A stretch of 64,000 nt of DNA from Cycloclasticus sp. (GCA_002700385.1 PADC01000002.1:62001-126000), one strand, 5' to 3'. Numbered from the stretch's first letter, positions 35,472-45,085 are shown. Program-made: numbers and translations. Notes: a model not told the origin generated them from the sequence alone.

Positions 35472-36779
35472 CTAGCTCTCTTTTTTATGCAGGAAGATAA
35501 CGGCCATACCCGCCAAAAAAGAACCTGACGCCATAATAAGGGCTACGTTTTGAAAGGCGAGGCCAGCGGCGAATAAAAAACCAGGAACCATTGGGCCAAT
35601 AACGGCGCCGCCACGTCCAATACCAAGCACCATACCTGAACCTGAGCCTAAAATTGAAGAAGGAAAACTGCTTGAGAAAAGTCCGAAAAAACCTGATATA
35701 GATGCCATAGCAAAAGTCCCTGCAAAGAAACCCATCATTTTCATATTGACCATGCTGTCTGTAAAGTGCGGGAATAGCGCCACACCCACTGCTGTTAGCA
35801 TAAGGCTGGTGAACATCAGCGGTCTAATGGGTATAAATAAAGCACATAAACTAATGCCCATAGAGCCAAGAATGCCGCCTAAACTGGCAATACCGAGAAC
35901 CTCGGCAGCTTGTGAAGCCGTGTAACCTAAATCTGTAACGGCCGTTGGTAGCCACTTTACAAAGTAATAGTACGTCATTACATTTGCGAAGTACGCAAAG
36001 CACAATAGCAATGTAATATATCGCAAACTTGGGCTAAATAAGTTTTTCATTCCAACCACTTCTGATTCTTTTTCAGCTTCGGATGGCAAAGCCTCAGGTG
36101 CGGTATGCCCTAAACGTCGCATGGTTTTTTGAATCTGTTCTAACGCTCCGGCAGGGCGCTTACGATTTAAAAATGAAATTGTTTCTGGTACGTAAAAGTA
36201 AACCAGAGGAATGAACAGAAAGCTGAAAAAAGCACCCAGATAAAAGGCAATACGCCAGTCATACTGTTTAAGTAAAGGCGCAAGAAAGGTCGCACCAAGG
36301 TAGATACCAAACGGAAACCCTCCGGCAACAAGTGAGACTGACATCACTCGGTTTTTATCATTACAAAAATCTGAACAAGTTGCTGCGGCTGCGGCCATAA
36401 CGCCCCCGACCCCTATTCCTGTTACAAAACGTGCCGCACCTAGGACATAGATATTGGGCGCAAGGCCAGCGACAAGCATACCCAGAGTCACAACGGTGAT
36501 GCCTGACAACATGGTAAAACGCCGGCCATGACTATCGGCAAATGATCCAAGAAAAATCGCACCTCCGGCCATACCCGCTAGTTCAATCGACAAAACAACG
36601 CCAAGGACAGATTTAGATAGTCCCCACTCTTGCGTCATGCCTGGGGCAGCAAACGCGATGGATAATACATCATAACCATCCAGTGCCAATGTGCCGATAC
36701 AAATCGCAACAATGATCCACTGCCCTACGCCCATAGGCTCGGATTTTAAGCGCTCAAGTGCATTTTCGTCGTTGACCAT
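35472..36779 (-). CDS. MFS transporter, aromatic acid:H+ symporter (AAHS) family
   Basis: Major facilitator protein of 435 residues with 12 predicted spans. The first span carries ALDGYDVLSIAFAAPGMTQEWGLSKS, including the DGxD motif that defines AAHS carriers (PcaK, BenK, MhbT). The loop 2-3 motif GSFADSHGRRFTML and the loop 8-9 equivalent fit the family. It imports aromatic carboxylates in characterised members. The start ATG has a GGAG site. No ring-cleavage genes are adjacent; the aldehyde dehydrogenase at 41411 is the nearest aromatic-linked gene. The substrate cannot be fixed. Confidence 0.9.
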   Translation of the reverse strand: MVNDENALERLKSEPMGVGQWIIVAICIGTLALDGYDVLSIAFAAPGMTQEWGLSKSVLGVVLSIELAGMAGGAIFLGSFADSHGRRFTMLSGITVVTLGMLVAGLAPNIYVLGAARFVTGIGVGGVMAAAAATCSDFCNDKNRVMSVSLVAGGFPFGIYLGATFLAPLLKQYDWRIAFYLGAFFSFLFIPLVYFYVPETISFLNRKRPAGALEQIQKTMRRLGHTAPEALPSEAEKESEVVGMKNLFSPSLRYITLLLCFAYFANVMTYYYFVKWLPTAVTDLGYTASQAAEVLGIASLGGILGSMGISLCALFIPIRPLMFTSLMLTAVGVALFPHFTDSMVNMKMMGFFAGTFAMASISGFFGLFSSSFPSSILGSGSGMVLGIGRGGAVIGPMVPGFLFAAGLAFQNVALIMASGSFLAGMAVIFLHKKES

Positions 36780-36992
36780 TTTATCTCCTCATTTTATTAA
36801 TATTATTTTTACGCTCCATAAGGCGTTTGGAGCTTAGCCCTCACACCAAGCAAAATATATTAACCTATTCTCTGTAAAGCAACCGCTTAATTTTAAAATT
36901 TTATAGGGTCCGCACCGTTGTCTTTAATGTGTTCATAACGTTTGCTTTACACTGTCCCTTATAATCCTGTAAAAAAAATATTTCCCTTAGGT

Positions 36993-37868
36993 ATGCAAGC
37001 TGACATTTTAACCACCGTTATTCTTCCCACGTCGCTCTTTATCATCATGCTTGGTTTAGGGCTAAGCTTACGCACAGAAGATTTCACCCGCGTTATCAAA
37101 CAACCCAAGGCGGCTTTTATTGGCCTGTGTGCTCAAGTAGTCGCGCTGCCTTTCATTGCATTGTTAGTTGCTGTCTTATTTAAACTTCCCCCAGAATTGG
37201 CTGTTGGCCTGATGATTATTTCCTTTGCGCCCGGCGGAGCCACATCTAACCTGTTCACCAACCTTGCTAAAGGTGATGTTGCGCTGTCTATCAGCTTAAC
37301 GGCCGTCACCAGTTTAATAACGCCCTTTACGCTGCCACTGTTTACTGTGTTGGCTATGAACTATTTTATGGGTAACGGTGAGGCATTCGAGCTTCCTGTA
37401 CTAAAAATCATCATGCAATTAATAGCGATCTCTGTCGTGCCCGTTATGATTGGCATGTTGGTCCTGTCGAAATGGCAAAAAGCAGCAAAAAAAGCGGACG
37501 CTGTTATCCGAGTCTTTTCTATCATCTTTTTGTTCTTGATCATCGCGGCTATTATTTTAGACAATAAAACTCAGATGGCTGACTTCTTTTTAGCAACAGG
37601 GCTAGCCACTTTAACGTTAAACATTTTAGTTTTGGCTTTGGGGTATGGTTTAGGCCAGTTCTTCAAACTACCTCGTGCGCAAGCAGTGTCAATTGGCTAC
37701 GAGGTGGGCATGCAAAATGGCACGCTCGCCTTATTAGTAGCCGGTACCTTAATCGGCAATAGCACGATGATGATTCCCGCTGTTACTTACAGTATTTTAA
37801 TGTTTTTTACGGGGTTTTTATTTGGTGTCATACTGAAGAAATTATCATCTGATGAAAGCCGCTTATAA
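36993..37868 (+). CDS. Bile acid:sodium symporter (BASS) family protein
   Basis: Membrane protein of about 291 residues with nine to ten spans. Signature segments are IMLGLGLSLRTEDF, SFAPGGATSNLFTNLAKGDVALSISLTAVTSLITPFTLP (Na+-site region) and GYEVGMQNGTLALLVAGTL (crossover helix). Bacterial BASS members carry Na+-coupled organic anions such as pantoate or keto acids. I place the start at the ATG at 36993, because the upstream in-frame extension (from 36942) is not family-like and the region is promoter-like. It is convergent with the DctP gene, with 3' ends overlapping by 6 bp. Confidence 0.9.
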   Translation: MQADILTTVILPTSLFIIMLGLGLSLRTEDFTRVIKQPKAAFIGLCAQVVALPFIALLVAVLFKLPPELAVGLMIISFAPGGATSNLFTNLAKGDVALSISLTAVTSLITPFTLPLFTVLAMNYFMGNGEAFELPVLKIIMQLIAISVVPVMIGMLVLSKWQKAAKKADAVIRVFSIIFLFLIIAAIILDNKTQMADFFLATGLATLTLNILVLALGYGLGQFFKLPRAQAVSIGYEVGMQNGTLALLVAGTLIGNSTMMIPAVTYSILMFFTGFLFGVILKKLSSDESRL

Positions 37869-38945
37869 AGCCCTGGCCCTCATGTACGCATACTCAGACA
37901 CCTTTGACCATTTCGTCGCCTGTTGTTGAAACTCGGTATACGACGCATATACTTTTTGCGAAAACACATCTCTGTCCACGATTTCTTGCACCACCTCATT
38001 CGATAGGGTATGCAGTTTTTTCAGCACGTCATCTGGTAGCGGTTTAACATTCACTTGGTGCTTATTAACCAAGGTCGTTAACGCCGCGTTATTTTTAGCA
38101 CTAAACTCCGATACCATATCCATGTTGGCATCTTTACAAGCGTGTTTTACTATCGCTTGCAGGTCCTTTGGCAAGTCATTAAAGGCCTCCTTATTAATGA
38201 ATGTTTCTAACGTTGAGCCAGGCTCATGCCAACCGGGGTAATAATAATTCTTCGCCGCTTTGTATAAACCGAAGGCTAGGTCGTTATATGGCCCAATCCA
38301 CTCCGTTGCATCAATGGCGCCCGATTGCAACGAGGTAAAAATCTCACCGCCCGGCATATTCACCGGAGTTCCACCCGCACGGCTCAATACCTCACCGCCC
38401 AAACCGGGTATACGCATTTTTAAACCGTTAAGGTCTTCAACCGAATTAATCTCTTTGCGAAACCAGCCGGCCATTTGAACGCCGGTATTGCCTGTTGCCA
38501 TGGGGACTAAATTAAACTGGTCGTATAATTCTTCCCATAATGCCAACCCACCACCGTAATATAACCAGCCATTAACTTCCTGTGCCGTCATACCAAAAGG
38601 AATGGCAGAAAAAAACTGCGTTGTTTCGTTCTTACCTTTCCAATAATACGCCGCACCATGGCCCATTTGAGCCGTGCCTCTAGAAACTGCATCAAACGCT
38701 TCAAAAGCAGGCACCAGTTCATTCGCACCAAACACTTTGATTCGAATGCGCCCCGCGGTCATTTCTTCGATTGTTTTTGCTAAATAATTGGCATTAGTGC
38801 CCAACACGGGAAAGTTTTTTGGCCATGTTGTCACCATTTTCCATTTAAACTCAGGTTTTGCAGCAAACGCTTGACCACCCACGGCTAGCGATGAAGCCGC
38901 TACCACGCTCGAACCCAACGATTTTAATACATCACGACGTTTCAT
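37863..38945 (-). CDS. TRAP transporter substrate-binding protein (TakP-like DctP)
   Basis: Periplasmic solute-binding protein of about 360 residues with a twin-arginine-type signal (MKRRDVLKSLGSS...GQAFAAK). The mature part has WKMVTTWPKNFPVLGT, GAAYYWKGK, MAGWFRKEI and GATEWIGPYNDLAFG-like blocks typical of TakP/mannitol-chloroaromatic binding proteins, which bind 2-keto acids or other carboxylates. I chose the ATG at 38945, with GGAG upstream; a start at 38969 would place eight residues before the Tat motif. It is an orphan: the only dctQM genes in the window are ~8.3 kb away on the other strand (27660-29538). Confidence 0.93.
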   Translation of the reverse strand: MKRRDVLKSLGSSVVAASSLAVGGQAFAAKPEFKWKMVTTWPKNFPVLGTNANYLAKTIEEMTAGRIRIKVFGANELVPAFEAFDAVSRGTAQMGHGAAYYWKGKNETTQFFSAIPFGMTAQEVNGWLYYGGGLALWEELYDQFNLVPMATGNTGVQMAGWFRKEINSVEDLNGLKMRIPGLGGEVLSRAGGTPVNMPGGEIFTSLQSGAIDATEWIGPYNDLAFGLYKAAKNYYYPGWHEPGSTLETFINKEAFNDLPKDLQAIVKHACKDANMDMVSEFSAKNNAALTTLVNKHQVNVKPLPDDVLKKLHTLSNEVVQEIVDRDVFSQKVYASYTEFQQQATKWSKVSEYAYMRARAL

Positions 38946-39006
38946 TTCTTTCTCCAATAGATCACTCACACCAGCTTGCAGTTCATTTAGGTTTATTTAA
39001 TTGTTC

Positions 39007-39138
39007 TTATCCATACGCTTCAATAACACGATACCCCACGTTATCGTAGGTTTTCTGGCTGCCCTTATTTATAAATTTGGCATCGTCCCACAGCACACCA
39101 ACAAAGTACGCGACTGATTTACACTTGAAACCTAACAT
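39007..39138 (-). CDS. Possible small protein (43 residues), unknown
   Basis: Open frame of 43 codons on the minus strand with an AAGG ribosome binding site 7 bases before the ATG. It starts MLGFKCKSVAYFVGVLWDDAK and ends with NVGYRVIEAYG. The composition looks protein-like, with no stop and mixed aromatic residues. It ends 62 bp before the start of dctP, on the same strand. No family was recognised. The rest of the 327-bp gap (38946-39272) shows nothing else I can support. It may be a real small protein or a remnant of a longer gene. Confidence 0.35.
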   Translation of the reverse strand: MLGFKCKSVAYFVGVLWDDAKFINKGSQKTYDNVGYRVIEAYG

Positions 39139-39272
39139 GGAATGCCTTGCTGTTTTTTTATTATCGATTATAGCGTGCCTATACTACCGACAACACATGG
39201 CCTTGAGAAGTCTTCAACAAGACAAACAAGTCGTTGTATACTTACTTTTTTTTAATTGACTACCGTTTTCAC

Positions 39273-39773
39273 ATGGCAACAATCGAACACACATTAGAAA
39301 GAATTCTTTATGCCTCCAGATGGCTACTCGCTCCGATCTATTTGGGCTTGAGCCTGGCACTTATTTTACTGTCGATTAAGTTTTTCCAAGAAGCCTTTCA
39401 TTTTTTCCCCATCATTCTATCGACAACAGAGTCTGACATGGTGCTTGTTATTCTCTCCCTCGTTGATATGTCACTGGTTGGCGGGCTTATTATTATGGTC
39501 ATGCTCAGCGGGTATGAAAATTTTGTATCACGAATTGATATTGAAGACGGTGCTGAAAAGCTCTCATGGCTCGGCAAATTAGATTCAGGCTCTCTTAAAC
39601 AAAAAGTAGCGGCCTCTATCGTCGCCATTTCATCCATTCATTTGCTGCAAAAATTTATGAATGCCGAGCATATCGAAAATGACAAGCTCATGTGGTATGT
39701 CATTCTGCATATTACCTTCGTCTTATCTGCCATTGGAATGGCTTGGGTAGACAAAATGAATCAACAAAAATAA
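39273..39773 (+). CDS. UPF0114 (YqhA/TIGR00645) membrane protein
   Basis: Inner-membrane protein of about 166 residues with four predicted spans. The N-terminus [30 protein letters not shown] and the segment [14 protein letters not shown] are characteristic of the TIGR00645/UPF0114 family. The function is unknown. I use the ATG at 39273; an upstream frame from 39234 is possible but not family-like. It is followed 9 bp later by the aldo/keto reductase gene, which suggests an operon. Confidence 0.9.
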   Translation: MATIEHTLERILYASRWLLAPIYLGLSLALILLSIKFFQEAFHFFPIILSTTESDMVLVILSLVDMSLVGGLIIMVMLSGYENFVSRIDIEDGAEKLSWLGKLDSGSLKQKVAASIVAISSIHLLQKFMNAEHIENDKLMWYVILHITFVLSAIGMAWVDKMNQQK

Positions 39774-39782
39774 GGACTCGTT

Positions 39783-40823
39783 ATGCAATACAGAAAATTG
39801 GGCAGAACAGACCTCGAGGTCAGCTTAATTGGTTTAGGCACCATGACATGGGGCCGCCAGAACACACAAGATGAAGGCTTTGAGCAAATGGATTATGCAC
39901 TCGAGCAAGGCATTAACTTTTTTGATACTGCCGAGATGTATGCTGTCCCCCCCAATGCTGAGACCTATGGCAAAACCGAAACCATTATTGGCAACTGGTT
40001 TGATGCTCGTAAAAACCGTGAACAAGTCATTCTGGCCACTAAAATTGCAGGGCCCGGCATGGCTTGGGTTCGAGAAGGTAATAACACGATAGACCGTAAA
40101 AACATTTTATTGGCGGTAGAAGACAGTTTAACGCGTCTAAAAACCGATTATATTGACCTTTACCAGCTGCACTGGCCAAACCGTGGCTCTTATCATTTTG
40201 GCCAAATTTGGGACTATGCACCTAACTTTGATAAAGCCGCCGTTGAAGCAAATTTTATTGAGGTATTAGACACCTTAGACGAACTGATTAAAGCTGGCAA
40301 AATACGCCATATCGGCCTATCTAATGAAACCGCTTGGGGAACTTGCAAATGGCTTGAGCTGTCAGAAAAATACAAGCTTCCGCGCATGGCCTCCATTCAA
40401 AATGAATATTCCTTAATGGCTCGTCACTTCGAACCCGACCTCAGCGAAATTTCTTTACATGAAGACTGCGGGCTCTTGGCTTGGTCTCCATTAACACGTG
40501 GGCTCATCAGTGGCAAATACCTCAATGGCGCAATGCCTGAAGGCACTCGCCTCGCGATAGATAGTCGAAAGGAGCACCGTGCAAACCTGCAAACTGATGC
40601 CACCATCGAAGCTTATATGGCCTTAGCTAAAGAACATAATCTTGACGTCTGCCAAATGGCCTTAGCTTTTGTGAGCCAACAACCTTTCGTTACTTCCAAT
40701 TTAATCGGCGCCACTTCAATGGAGCAACTTAAAAGCAACATTGACTCAATTAATTTAACTCTTTCGCAAGAAGTTATTGATGGCATTAAAACTGTTCGGC
40801 GACGCTTCCCCATGTCATTTTAA
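39783..40823 (+). CDS. tas: NADP(H)-dependent aldo/keto reductase (Tas type)
   Basis: (beta/alpha)8 aldo/keto reductase of 346 residues closely resembling E. coli Tas. The start is MQYRKLGRTDLEVSLIGLGTMTWGRQNTQDEG. The catalytic region is FFDTAEMYAVPPNAETYGKTE (Asp and Tyr of the tetrad), with YQLHWPNRG (His). C-terminal NADP-binding motifs are LIGATSMEQLKSNI. The ATG has an AAGGA site. Tas has no firmly known physiological substrate (it was isolated as a suppressor of tyrosine auxotrophy), so the role here is general aldehyde or ketone reduction. Confidence 0.9.
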   Translation: MQYRKLGRTDLEVSLIGLGTMTWGRQNTQDEGFEQMDYALEQGINFFDTAEMYAVPPNAETYGKTETIIGNWFDARKNREQVILATKIAGPGMAWVREGNNTIDRKNILLAVEDSLTRLKTDYIDLYQLHWPNRGSYHFGQIWDYAPNFDKAAVEANFIEVLDTLDELIKAGKIRHIGLSNETAWGTCKWLELSEKYKLPRMASIQNEYSLMARHFEPDLSEISLHEDCGLLAWSPLTRGLISGKYLNGAMPEGTRLAIDSRKEHRANLQTDATIEAYMALAKEHNLDVCQMALAFVSQQPFVTSNLIGATSMEQLKSNIDSINLTLSQEVIDGIKTVRRRFPMSF

Positions 40824-40875
40824 ATACTTCTCCATAACCGCAACTCAACTCGGTGAGTTGCCTGAGCACAGCTCT

Positions 40876-41145
40876 TTACTCTACTTTATGAGCAGGGTGC
40901 GTGCTAACAAAGTGTTGAAGCACCAACTTCAATTTGGCTGCTTTTACAAGATCTTCTTTCTCTTGCGCCGCCTTAATATCATCCAAAATAATTTTCTTAA
41001 TCGCAGGAATCCCTGCCTCAGTTTCGAGTAAATAATGGCCTAACTCCAAGGCCACTAATCGAGGCACATGTTCGTGTTCAGCAATAGCCTCTATCTCTTC
41101 ATCCGTAAGACCACTCAAATCAACACAGTCTTCATAGGTCAACAT
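40876..41145 (-). CDS. Conserved small helical protein of unknown function
   Basis: Predicted cytoplasmic protein of 89 residues, mostly helical, acidic in the first half (LSGLTDEEIEAIAEHEHVPRLVALELG) and Lys-rich later (KKIILDDIKAAQEKEDLVKAAKLKLVLQHF). A strong AAGGAGA ribosome binding site and a clean start support that it is real. I recall similar uncharacterised proteins in gammaproteobacteria, but it has no functional name. It is convergent with tas and divergent from the aldehyde dehydrogenase gene. Confidence 0.8.
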   Translation of the reverse strand: MLTYEDCVDLSGLTDEEIEAIAEHEHVPRLVALELGHYLLETEAGIPAIKKIILDDIKAAQEKEDLVKAAKLKLVLQHFVSTHPAHKVE

Positions 41146-41410
41146 GGCTTTCTCCTTTCTATAACGCTTATTTGTATAGATAAGCTTATCTTACTCTTTT
41201 CTCACTAAACACTTCACTTAACTCCATGAAATACGATGTAAGCTGACGTGAATCAAATAACCTGCTTAAACTTTTTTCCTGCCATCCTGCCTCATTTATC
41301 TATGTTTTTTAAACCTGACCCCTCTCGATTTTTATTTGCATTTTTAAATTGTAGTCCGCAAAAAAAACATACATAATTAAACGCTTATATTTAAATGTGT
41401 ATGGAGTGCC

Positions 41411-42868
41411 ATGAAAACCCAACTTATCATCAACAATGAAGCAGTCGATGCTTCAAACGGCGCAACCTTCGAGCGCCTAAATTCACTCACCGGCAAACTG
41501 GTTACTCAAGGAGCCGCAGCCACCGTAGCGGATGCCAATAAAGCGGCCGATACGGCTGCGACGGCTTTTAAAACCTGGTCTGAAACCGGCCCCACTGAGC
41601 GACGCTTGTTATTACTTAAAGCAGCCGACCTGCTTGAAAGCAAAACCAACGATTTTATTCAAGCCATGGCGGCTGAAGTAGGCGCTTCCGCTCTTTGGGC
41701 AGGCTTTAACGTGATGATGGCAGCCGGTTTGTTCCGAGAAGCTGCCAGCTTAACCACCCAAATTCAAGGCGAAACCATTCCCACCGACAAACCAGACACT
41801 TTATCAATGACTTTCCGTCAACCCGTGGGGGTTGTGCTGAGCATGGCTCCATGGAACGGCCCTATTGCACTAGCAGCACGAAGTATCGCTTATCCCATTG
41901 CCTGCGGAAATACCGTTGTATTCCGTGCCTCTGAAGTCAGTCCAAAAACTCATATGCTAGTTGTAGATGCCTGTTTGGAAGCGGGCTTACCGCCAGGCGT
42001 ACTCAACGTTATCACTCATGCCTCGGAAGATGCGGCGGACATTACTGAAGCGCTTATCGCCCACCCTGCGATTAGGCGTATTAATTTCACCGGTTCCACT
42101 CGGGTTGGTCGCATTATTGCTCAACAAGCTGGCCAGCACTTAAAACGTTGCCTGCTTGAACTGGGCGGCAAATCGCCGTTAGTTATTCTGGATGATGCTG
42201 ATATCGATGAGGCCGTTAAAGCAGCCATTTTCGGCTGCTTCCTATATCAAGGGCAAATTTGCATGACCACTGGTCGTATCGTCATTGACGAAAAAATAGC
42301 CGATGAATTTGTTGAAAAATTCAACATCGCCGCTCAAAAGCTCACCATGGGTAACCCCGCTGTTGAAGGTAATGAGCAATGTATTATTGGCCCCTTGGTG
42401 GATGCCTCCTCGGGTGCAAGGCTCAATAGTATTGTTGAAGATGCCGTAGAAAAAGGAGCCACCCTCGTCACGGGTGGGGCAGCTGACAACGCAAGCATGC
42501 CCGCTACGATTCTTGATCACGTAACAAGCGACATGCGAGCCTACCACGAAGAATCTTTTGGACCCGTTATTTCAATCATTCGCATCAAAGATGACGAACA
42601 AGCTCTGTTTGTTGCCAACGATACGGAATACGGCTTATCCGCCTCGGTGTTCAGCCAAAACTTCCCAAGGGCGATGAAAATAGCGAAAAAAATTGAATCC
42701 GGTATTTGCCACATCAACAGCGCGACTGTGAACGGTGAAGCACAAGCACCTTACGGTGGCACCAAATCTACCGGCTACGGCCGCTTTGATGGCCGTGCTG
42801 TGATTGACGAATTTACCGAATTACGCTGGTTAACCGTTGCGCCGAACCAGGTACACTACCCCTTCTAA
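41411..42868 (+). CDS. Aldehyde dehydrogenase, salicylaldehyde/vanillin dehydrogenase-like
   Basis: NAD(P)-dependent aldehyde dehydrogenase of 485 residues. The catalytic Glu250 lies in LLELGGKSP and the nucleophile Cys284 in GQICMTTGR. The nucleotide-binding motif is INFTGSTRVGR. The sequence style (ETIPTDKPDTLSMTFRQPVGVVLSMAPWNGPI and C-terminal GRFDGRAVIDEFTELRW) is that of salicylaldehyde and vanillin dehydrogenases used in aromatic degradation. The ATG has a GGAG site. It stands alone between two terminator/promoter regions, without ring-hydroxylating genes beside it, so the true aldehyde is uncertain. A 15-bp perfect hairpin follows the stop. Confidence 0.9.
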   Translation: MKTQLIINNEAVDASNGATFERLNSLTGKLVTQGAAATVADANKAADTAATAFKTWSETGPTERRLLLLKAADLLESKTNDFIQAMAAEVGASALWAGFNVMMAAGLFREAASLTTQIQGETIPTDKPDTLSMTFRQPVGVVLSMAPWNGPIALAARSIAYPIACGNTVVFRASEVSPKTHMLVVDACLEAGLPPGVLNVITHASEDAADITEALIAHPAIRRINFTGSTRVGRIIAQQAGQHLKRCLLELGGKSPLVILDDADIDEAVKAAIFGCFLYQGQICMTTGRIVIDEKIADEFVEKFNIAAQKLTMGNPAVEGNEQCIIGPLVDASSGARLNSIVEDAVEKGATLVTGGAADNASMPATILDHVTSDMRAYHEESFGPVISIIRIKDDEQALFVANDTEYGLSASVFSQNFPRAMKIAKKIESGICHINSATVNGEAQAPYGGTKSTGYGRFDGRAVIDEFTELRWLTVAPNQVHYPF

Positions 42869-42877
42869 AACAGCCTG

Positions 42878-42912
42878 TTAACCCCCAGCTTATTGAGTAA
42901 GCTGGGGGTTAA
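42878..42912. terminator. Convergent hairpin between aldehyde dehydrogenase and uvrD
   Basis: A perfect 15-bp inverted repeat (42878-42892 with 42898-42912, CCCCCAGC core) has a 5-base loop, exactly between the convergent stops at 42868 and 42914. T runs are poor on both sides, so it may work as a transcript-end stabiliser or a weak bidirectional terminator. Confidence 0.75.
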
Positions 42913-42913
42913 T

Positions 42914-45085
42914 TTAAACTGATAGTTTGTCTAATTTGGCATAAGCCAGCATTAACCATTTAGGCCCTTCGGAGGAAAAATTCACATGAACCCGCGCTTG
43001 AGCCCCACTGCCCTCAATATTCAATACCACACCCTCGCCAAATTTTGCATGCCGAACAGATTGCCCCATTTTAAAACCATCCGCTGTTTTTTCTCCAAAA
43101 CTTGCCTGATGAGTGGGCACAACCGGCCTTGTTACACGCGACCCTAAACGGACTTCTTGCATTAATTCGACAGGAATTTCTCTAATAAATCGCGACGGCA
43201 TGGGGTAATTTTCCTGGCCATGCAAACGACGTGACTCAGCATAGGTTAAATACAGTTTCTCCATCGCCCGAGTAATGCCCACATACGCTAACCGCCTTTC
43301 TTCTTCTAATTTGCTAACATCATCCACTGATCGCTGACTGGGAAATAACCCCTCTTCCATCCCACTTATAAAGACCAACGGAAACTCCAGGCCTTTCGCA
43401 GAATGCAGGGTCATTAACTGTACACAATCTTCAAATGGATCAGCTTGCCCTTCACCGGCCTCTAAAGCTGCATGCGCCAAGAAAGCATCTAACTCACTGA
43501 GCCCTTCATGATCTTCTGCCTCATCTGAAAATTGTCGAGCAGCATTAATCAGCTCCTCCAAGTTTTCAACACGTGTTTCGCCTTTCTCGCCTTTTTCTTT
43601 TTTATGATGTTCAATCAACCCTGAGCGACTGATAACTTCTGCTACTTTTTCATGCAAATTCATCGAGTCCATATCGGTTTCAAGTTGACGAATAAGCGTC
43701 ATAAAACCACTTAAGGCATTAAGCGCCCGACCATTCAAAGCAGCGCCTTCACACAGGCTCTTTGCTGCATGCCACAAACTGATATTTTGCGCCCTTGCTT
43801 GTTCACGAACAATATCCAGCGTGCGTGTACCAAGTCCTCGAGTGGGTGTATTGACAATACGCTCAAAAGCGGCATCGTTTTCTTTATGTGTCACTAATTG
43901 TAGATAGGCCAACGCATTTTTAATTTCCAGTCGTTCGAAAAAACGATAACCGCCATAAATTCGATAAGGCACTCCGGCTGCCACTAGGTATTCCTCAAAT
44001 AAACGTGATTGAGCGTTTGAGCGATATAAAATAGCCACCTCATCACGACAATGCCCCTGACTCACCCAATCTTTAATTCTATCGACCACAAAACGGGCTT
44101 CGTCTTGATCGTTATAACCGGCATAAAGCGAAATTAACTCGCCTTCCTCGCCGTCGGTCCACAACTCTTTGCCCATCCGTCCATCGTTATTAACAATAAG
44201 GGCATTGGCCGCGTTTAGAATCGTACTGGTTGAACGGTAATTTTGTTCCAGACGAACAACTTTATGTCCCACATAATCTTTTTGGAAACGGTGGATATTC
44301 TCAATTTTTGCACCTCGCCAGCCATAAATTGATTGATCGTCGTCACCCACCACATACAGGTTTTCAGACGCTTGTGTTAGTAACCGTAACCAGGCATATT
44401 GAATGGTGTTGGTATCTTGAAATTCATCGACCAACACGTGTCGAAAGCGCTGCTGATAATGTTCTCGCACCTCATCGTTATCTCTCAACAATTCGTGTGC
44501 TCGCAATAGTAACTCGGCAAAGTCAACCAAGCCCGAGCGCTGACACACCCTTTCGTATTCCGCATAAATGTCTAACATTTTTTGCTCAAAATGATCACTC
44601 GAAGGTGCAATGTGCTTAGCTCGTTTACCTTCATCTTTTTGTGCATTGATGAACCATTGAACCTGACGCGGAGGCCACCTTGTATCATCCACATCCATCG
44701 ACTTGAGTAACCGCTTAATCAAGCGAAACTGGTCATCCGAATCTAACACTTGAAATGCATCTGGCAAGCCTAACTCTTGGGCATGCATCCGCAATAAACG
44801 ATGTGCTATGCCGTGGAAAGTACCAATCCACATGCCACCTACGGGTGTTTTAAGCATCGCTTGCACACGCTCTCGCATTTCACCAGCCGCCTTATTAGTG
44901 AAAGTGACCGCTAGAACACTGAACGGAGACACCCCTTCAACTTGCATTAACCAGGCGATTCGATGCACCAATACTCGCGTTTTACCGCTCCCTGCCCCAG
45001 CAAGAATCAACGCAGCTTTTTCTGAGCTACTCACCGCATCGCGTTGAGCATCGTTTAAACCATCCAATATATGTGTAATATCCAT
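42914..45085 (-). CDS. uvrD: DNA helicase II (UvrD)
   Basis: Superfamily 1A 3'-5' helicase of 723 residues for nucleotide excision and mismatch repair. Walker A is GAGSGKTRVL (residues 30-39), followed by TFTNKAAGEMRERV. Walker B is LVDEFQDTNTIQYAWLR (~220) and motif III is VVGDDDQSIYGWRGA. EQNYRST, TLHSAKGLEFP and YVGITRAMEKLYLTYAESR complete the set. The C-terminal region with FKMGQSVRHAKFGEGVVLNIEG is the RNA-polymerase-contacting Tudor-like domain of UvrD/PcrA. The length and motifs point to UvrD rather than Rep. Confidence 0.97.
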   Translation of the reverse strand: MDITHILDGLNDAQRDAVSSSEKAALILAGAGSGKTRVLVHRIAWLMQVEGVSPFSVLAVTFTNKAAGEMRERVQAMLKTPVGGMWIGTFHGIAHRLLRMHAQELGLPDAFQVLDSDDQFRLIKRLLKSMDVDDTRWPPRQVQWFINAQKDEGKRAKHIAPSSDHFEQKMLDIYAEYERVCQRSGLVDFAELLLRAHELLRDNDEVREHYQQRFRHVLVDEFQDTNTIQYAWLRLLTQASENLYVVGDDDQSIYGWRGAKIENIHRFQKDYVGHKVVRLEQNYRSTSTILNAANALIVNNDGRMGKELWTDGEEGELISLYAGYNDQDEARFVVDRIKDWVSQGHCRDEVAILYRSNAQSRLFEEYLVAAGVPYRIYGGYRFFERLEIKNALAYLQLVTHKENDAAFERIVNTPTRGLGTRTLDIVREQARAQNISLWHAAKSLCEGAALNGRALNALSGFMTLIRQLETDMDSMNLHEKVAEVISRSGLIEHHKKEKGEKGETRVENLEELINAARQFSDEAEDHEGLSELDAFLAHAALEAGEGQADPFEDCVQLMTLHSAKGLEFPLVFISGMEEGLFPSQRSVDDVSKLEEERRLAYVGITRAMEKLYLTYAESRRLHGQENYPMPSRFIREIPVELMQEVRLGSRVTRPVVPTHQASFGEKTADGFKMGQSVRHAKFGEGVVLNIEGSGAQARVHVNFSSEGPKWLMLAYAKLDKLSV

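Noticed and set aside
39077-39259. 60-codon + strand frame upstream of the UPF0114 gene
   Set aside because: It has no ribosome site, poor composition and overlaps the better-supported 43-codon minus-strand frame.
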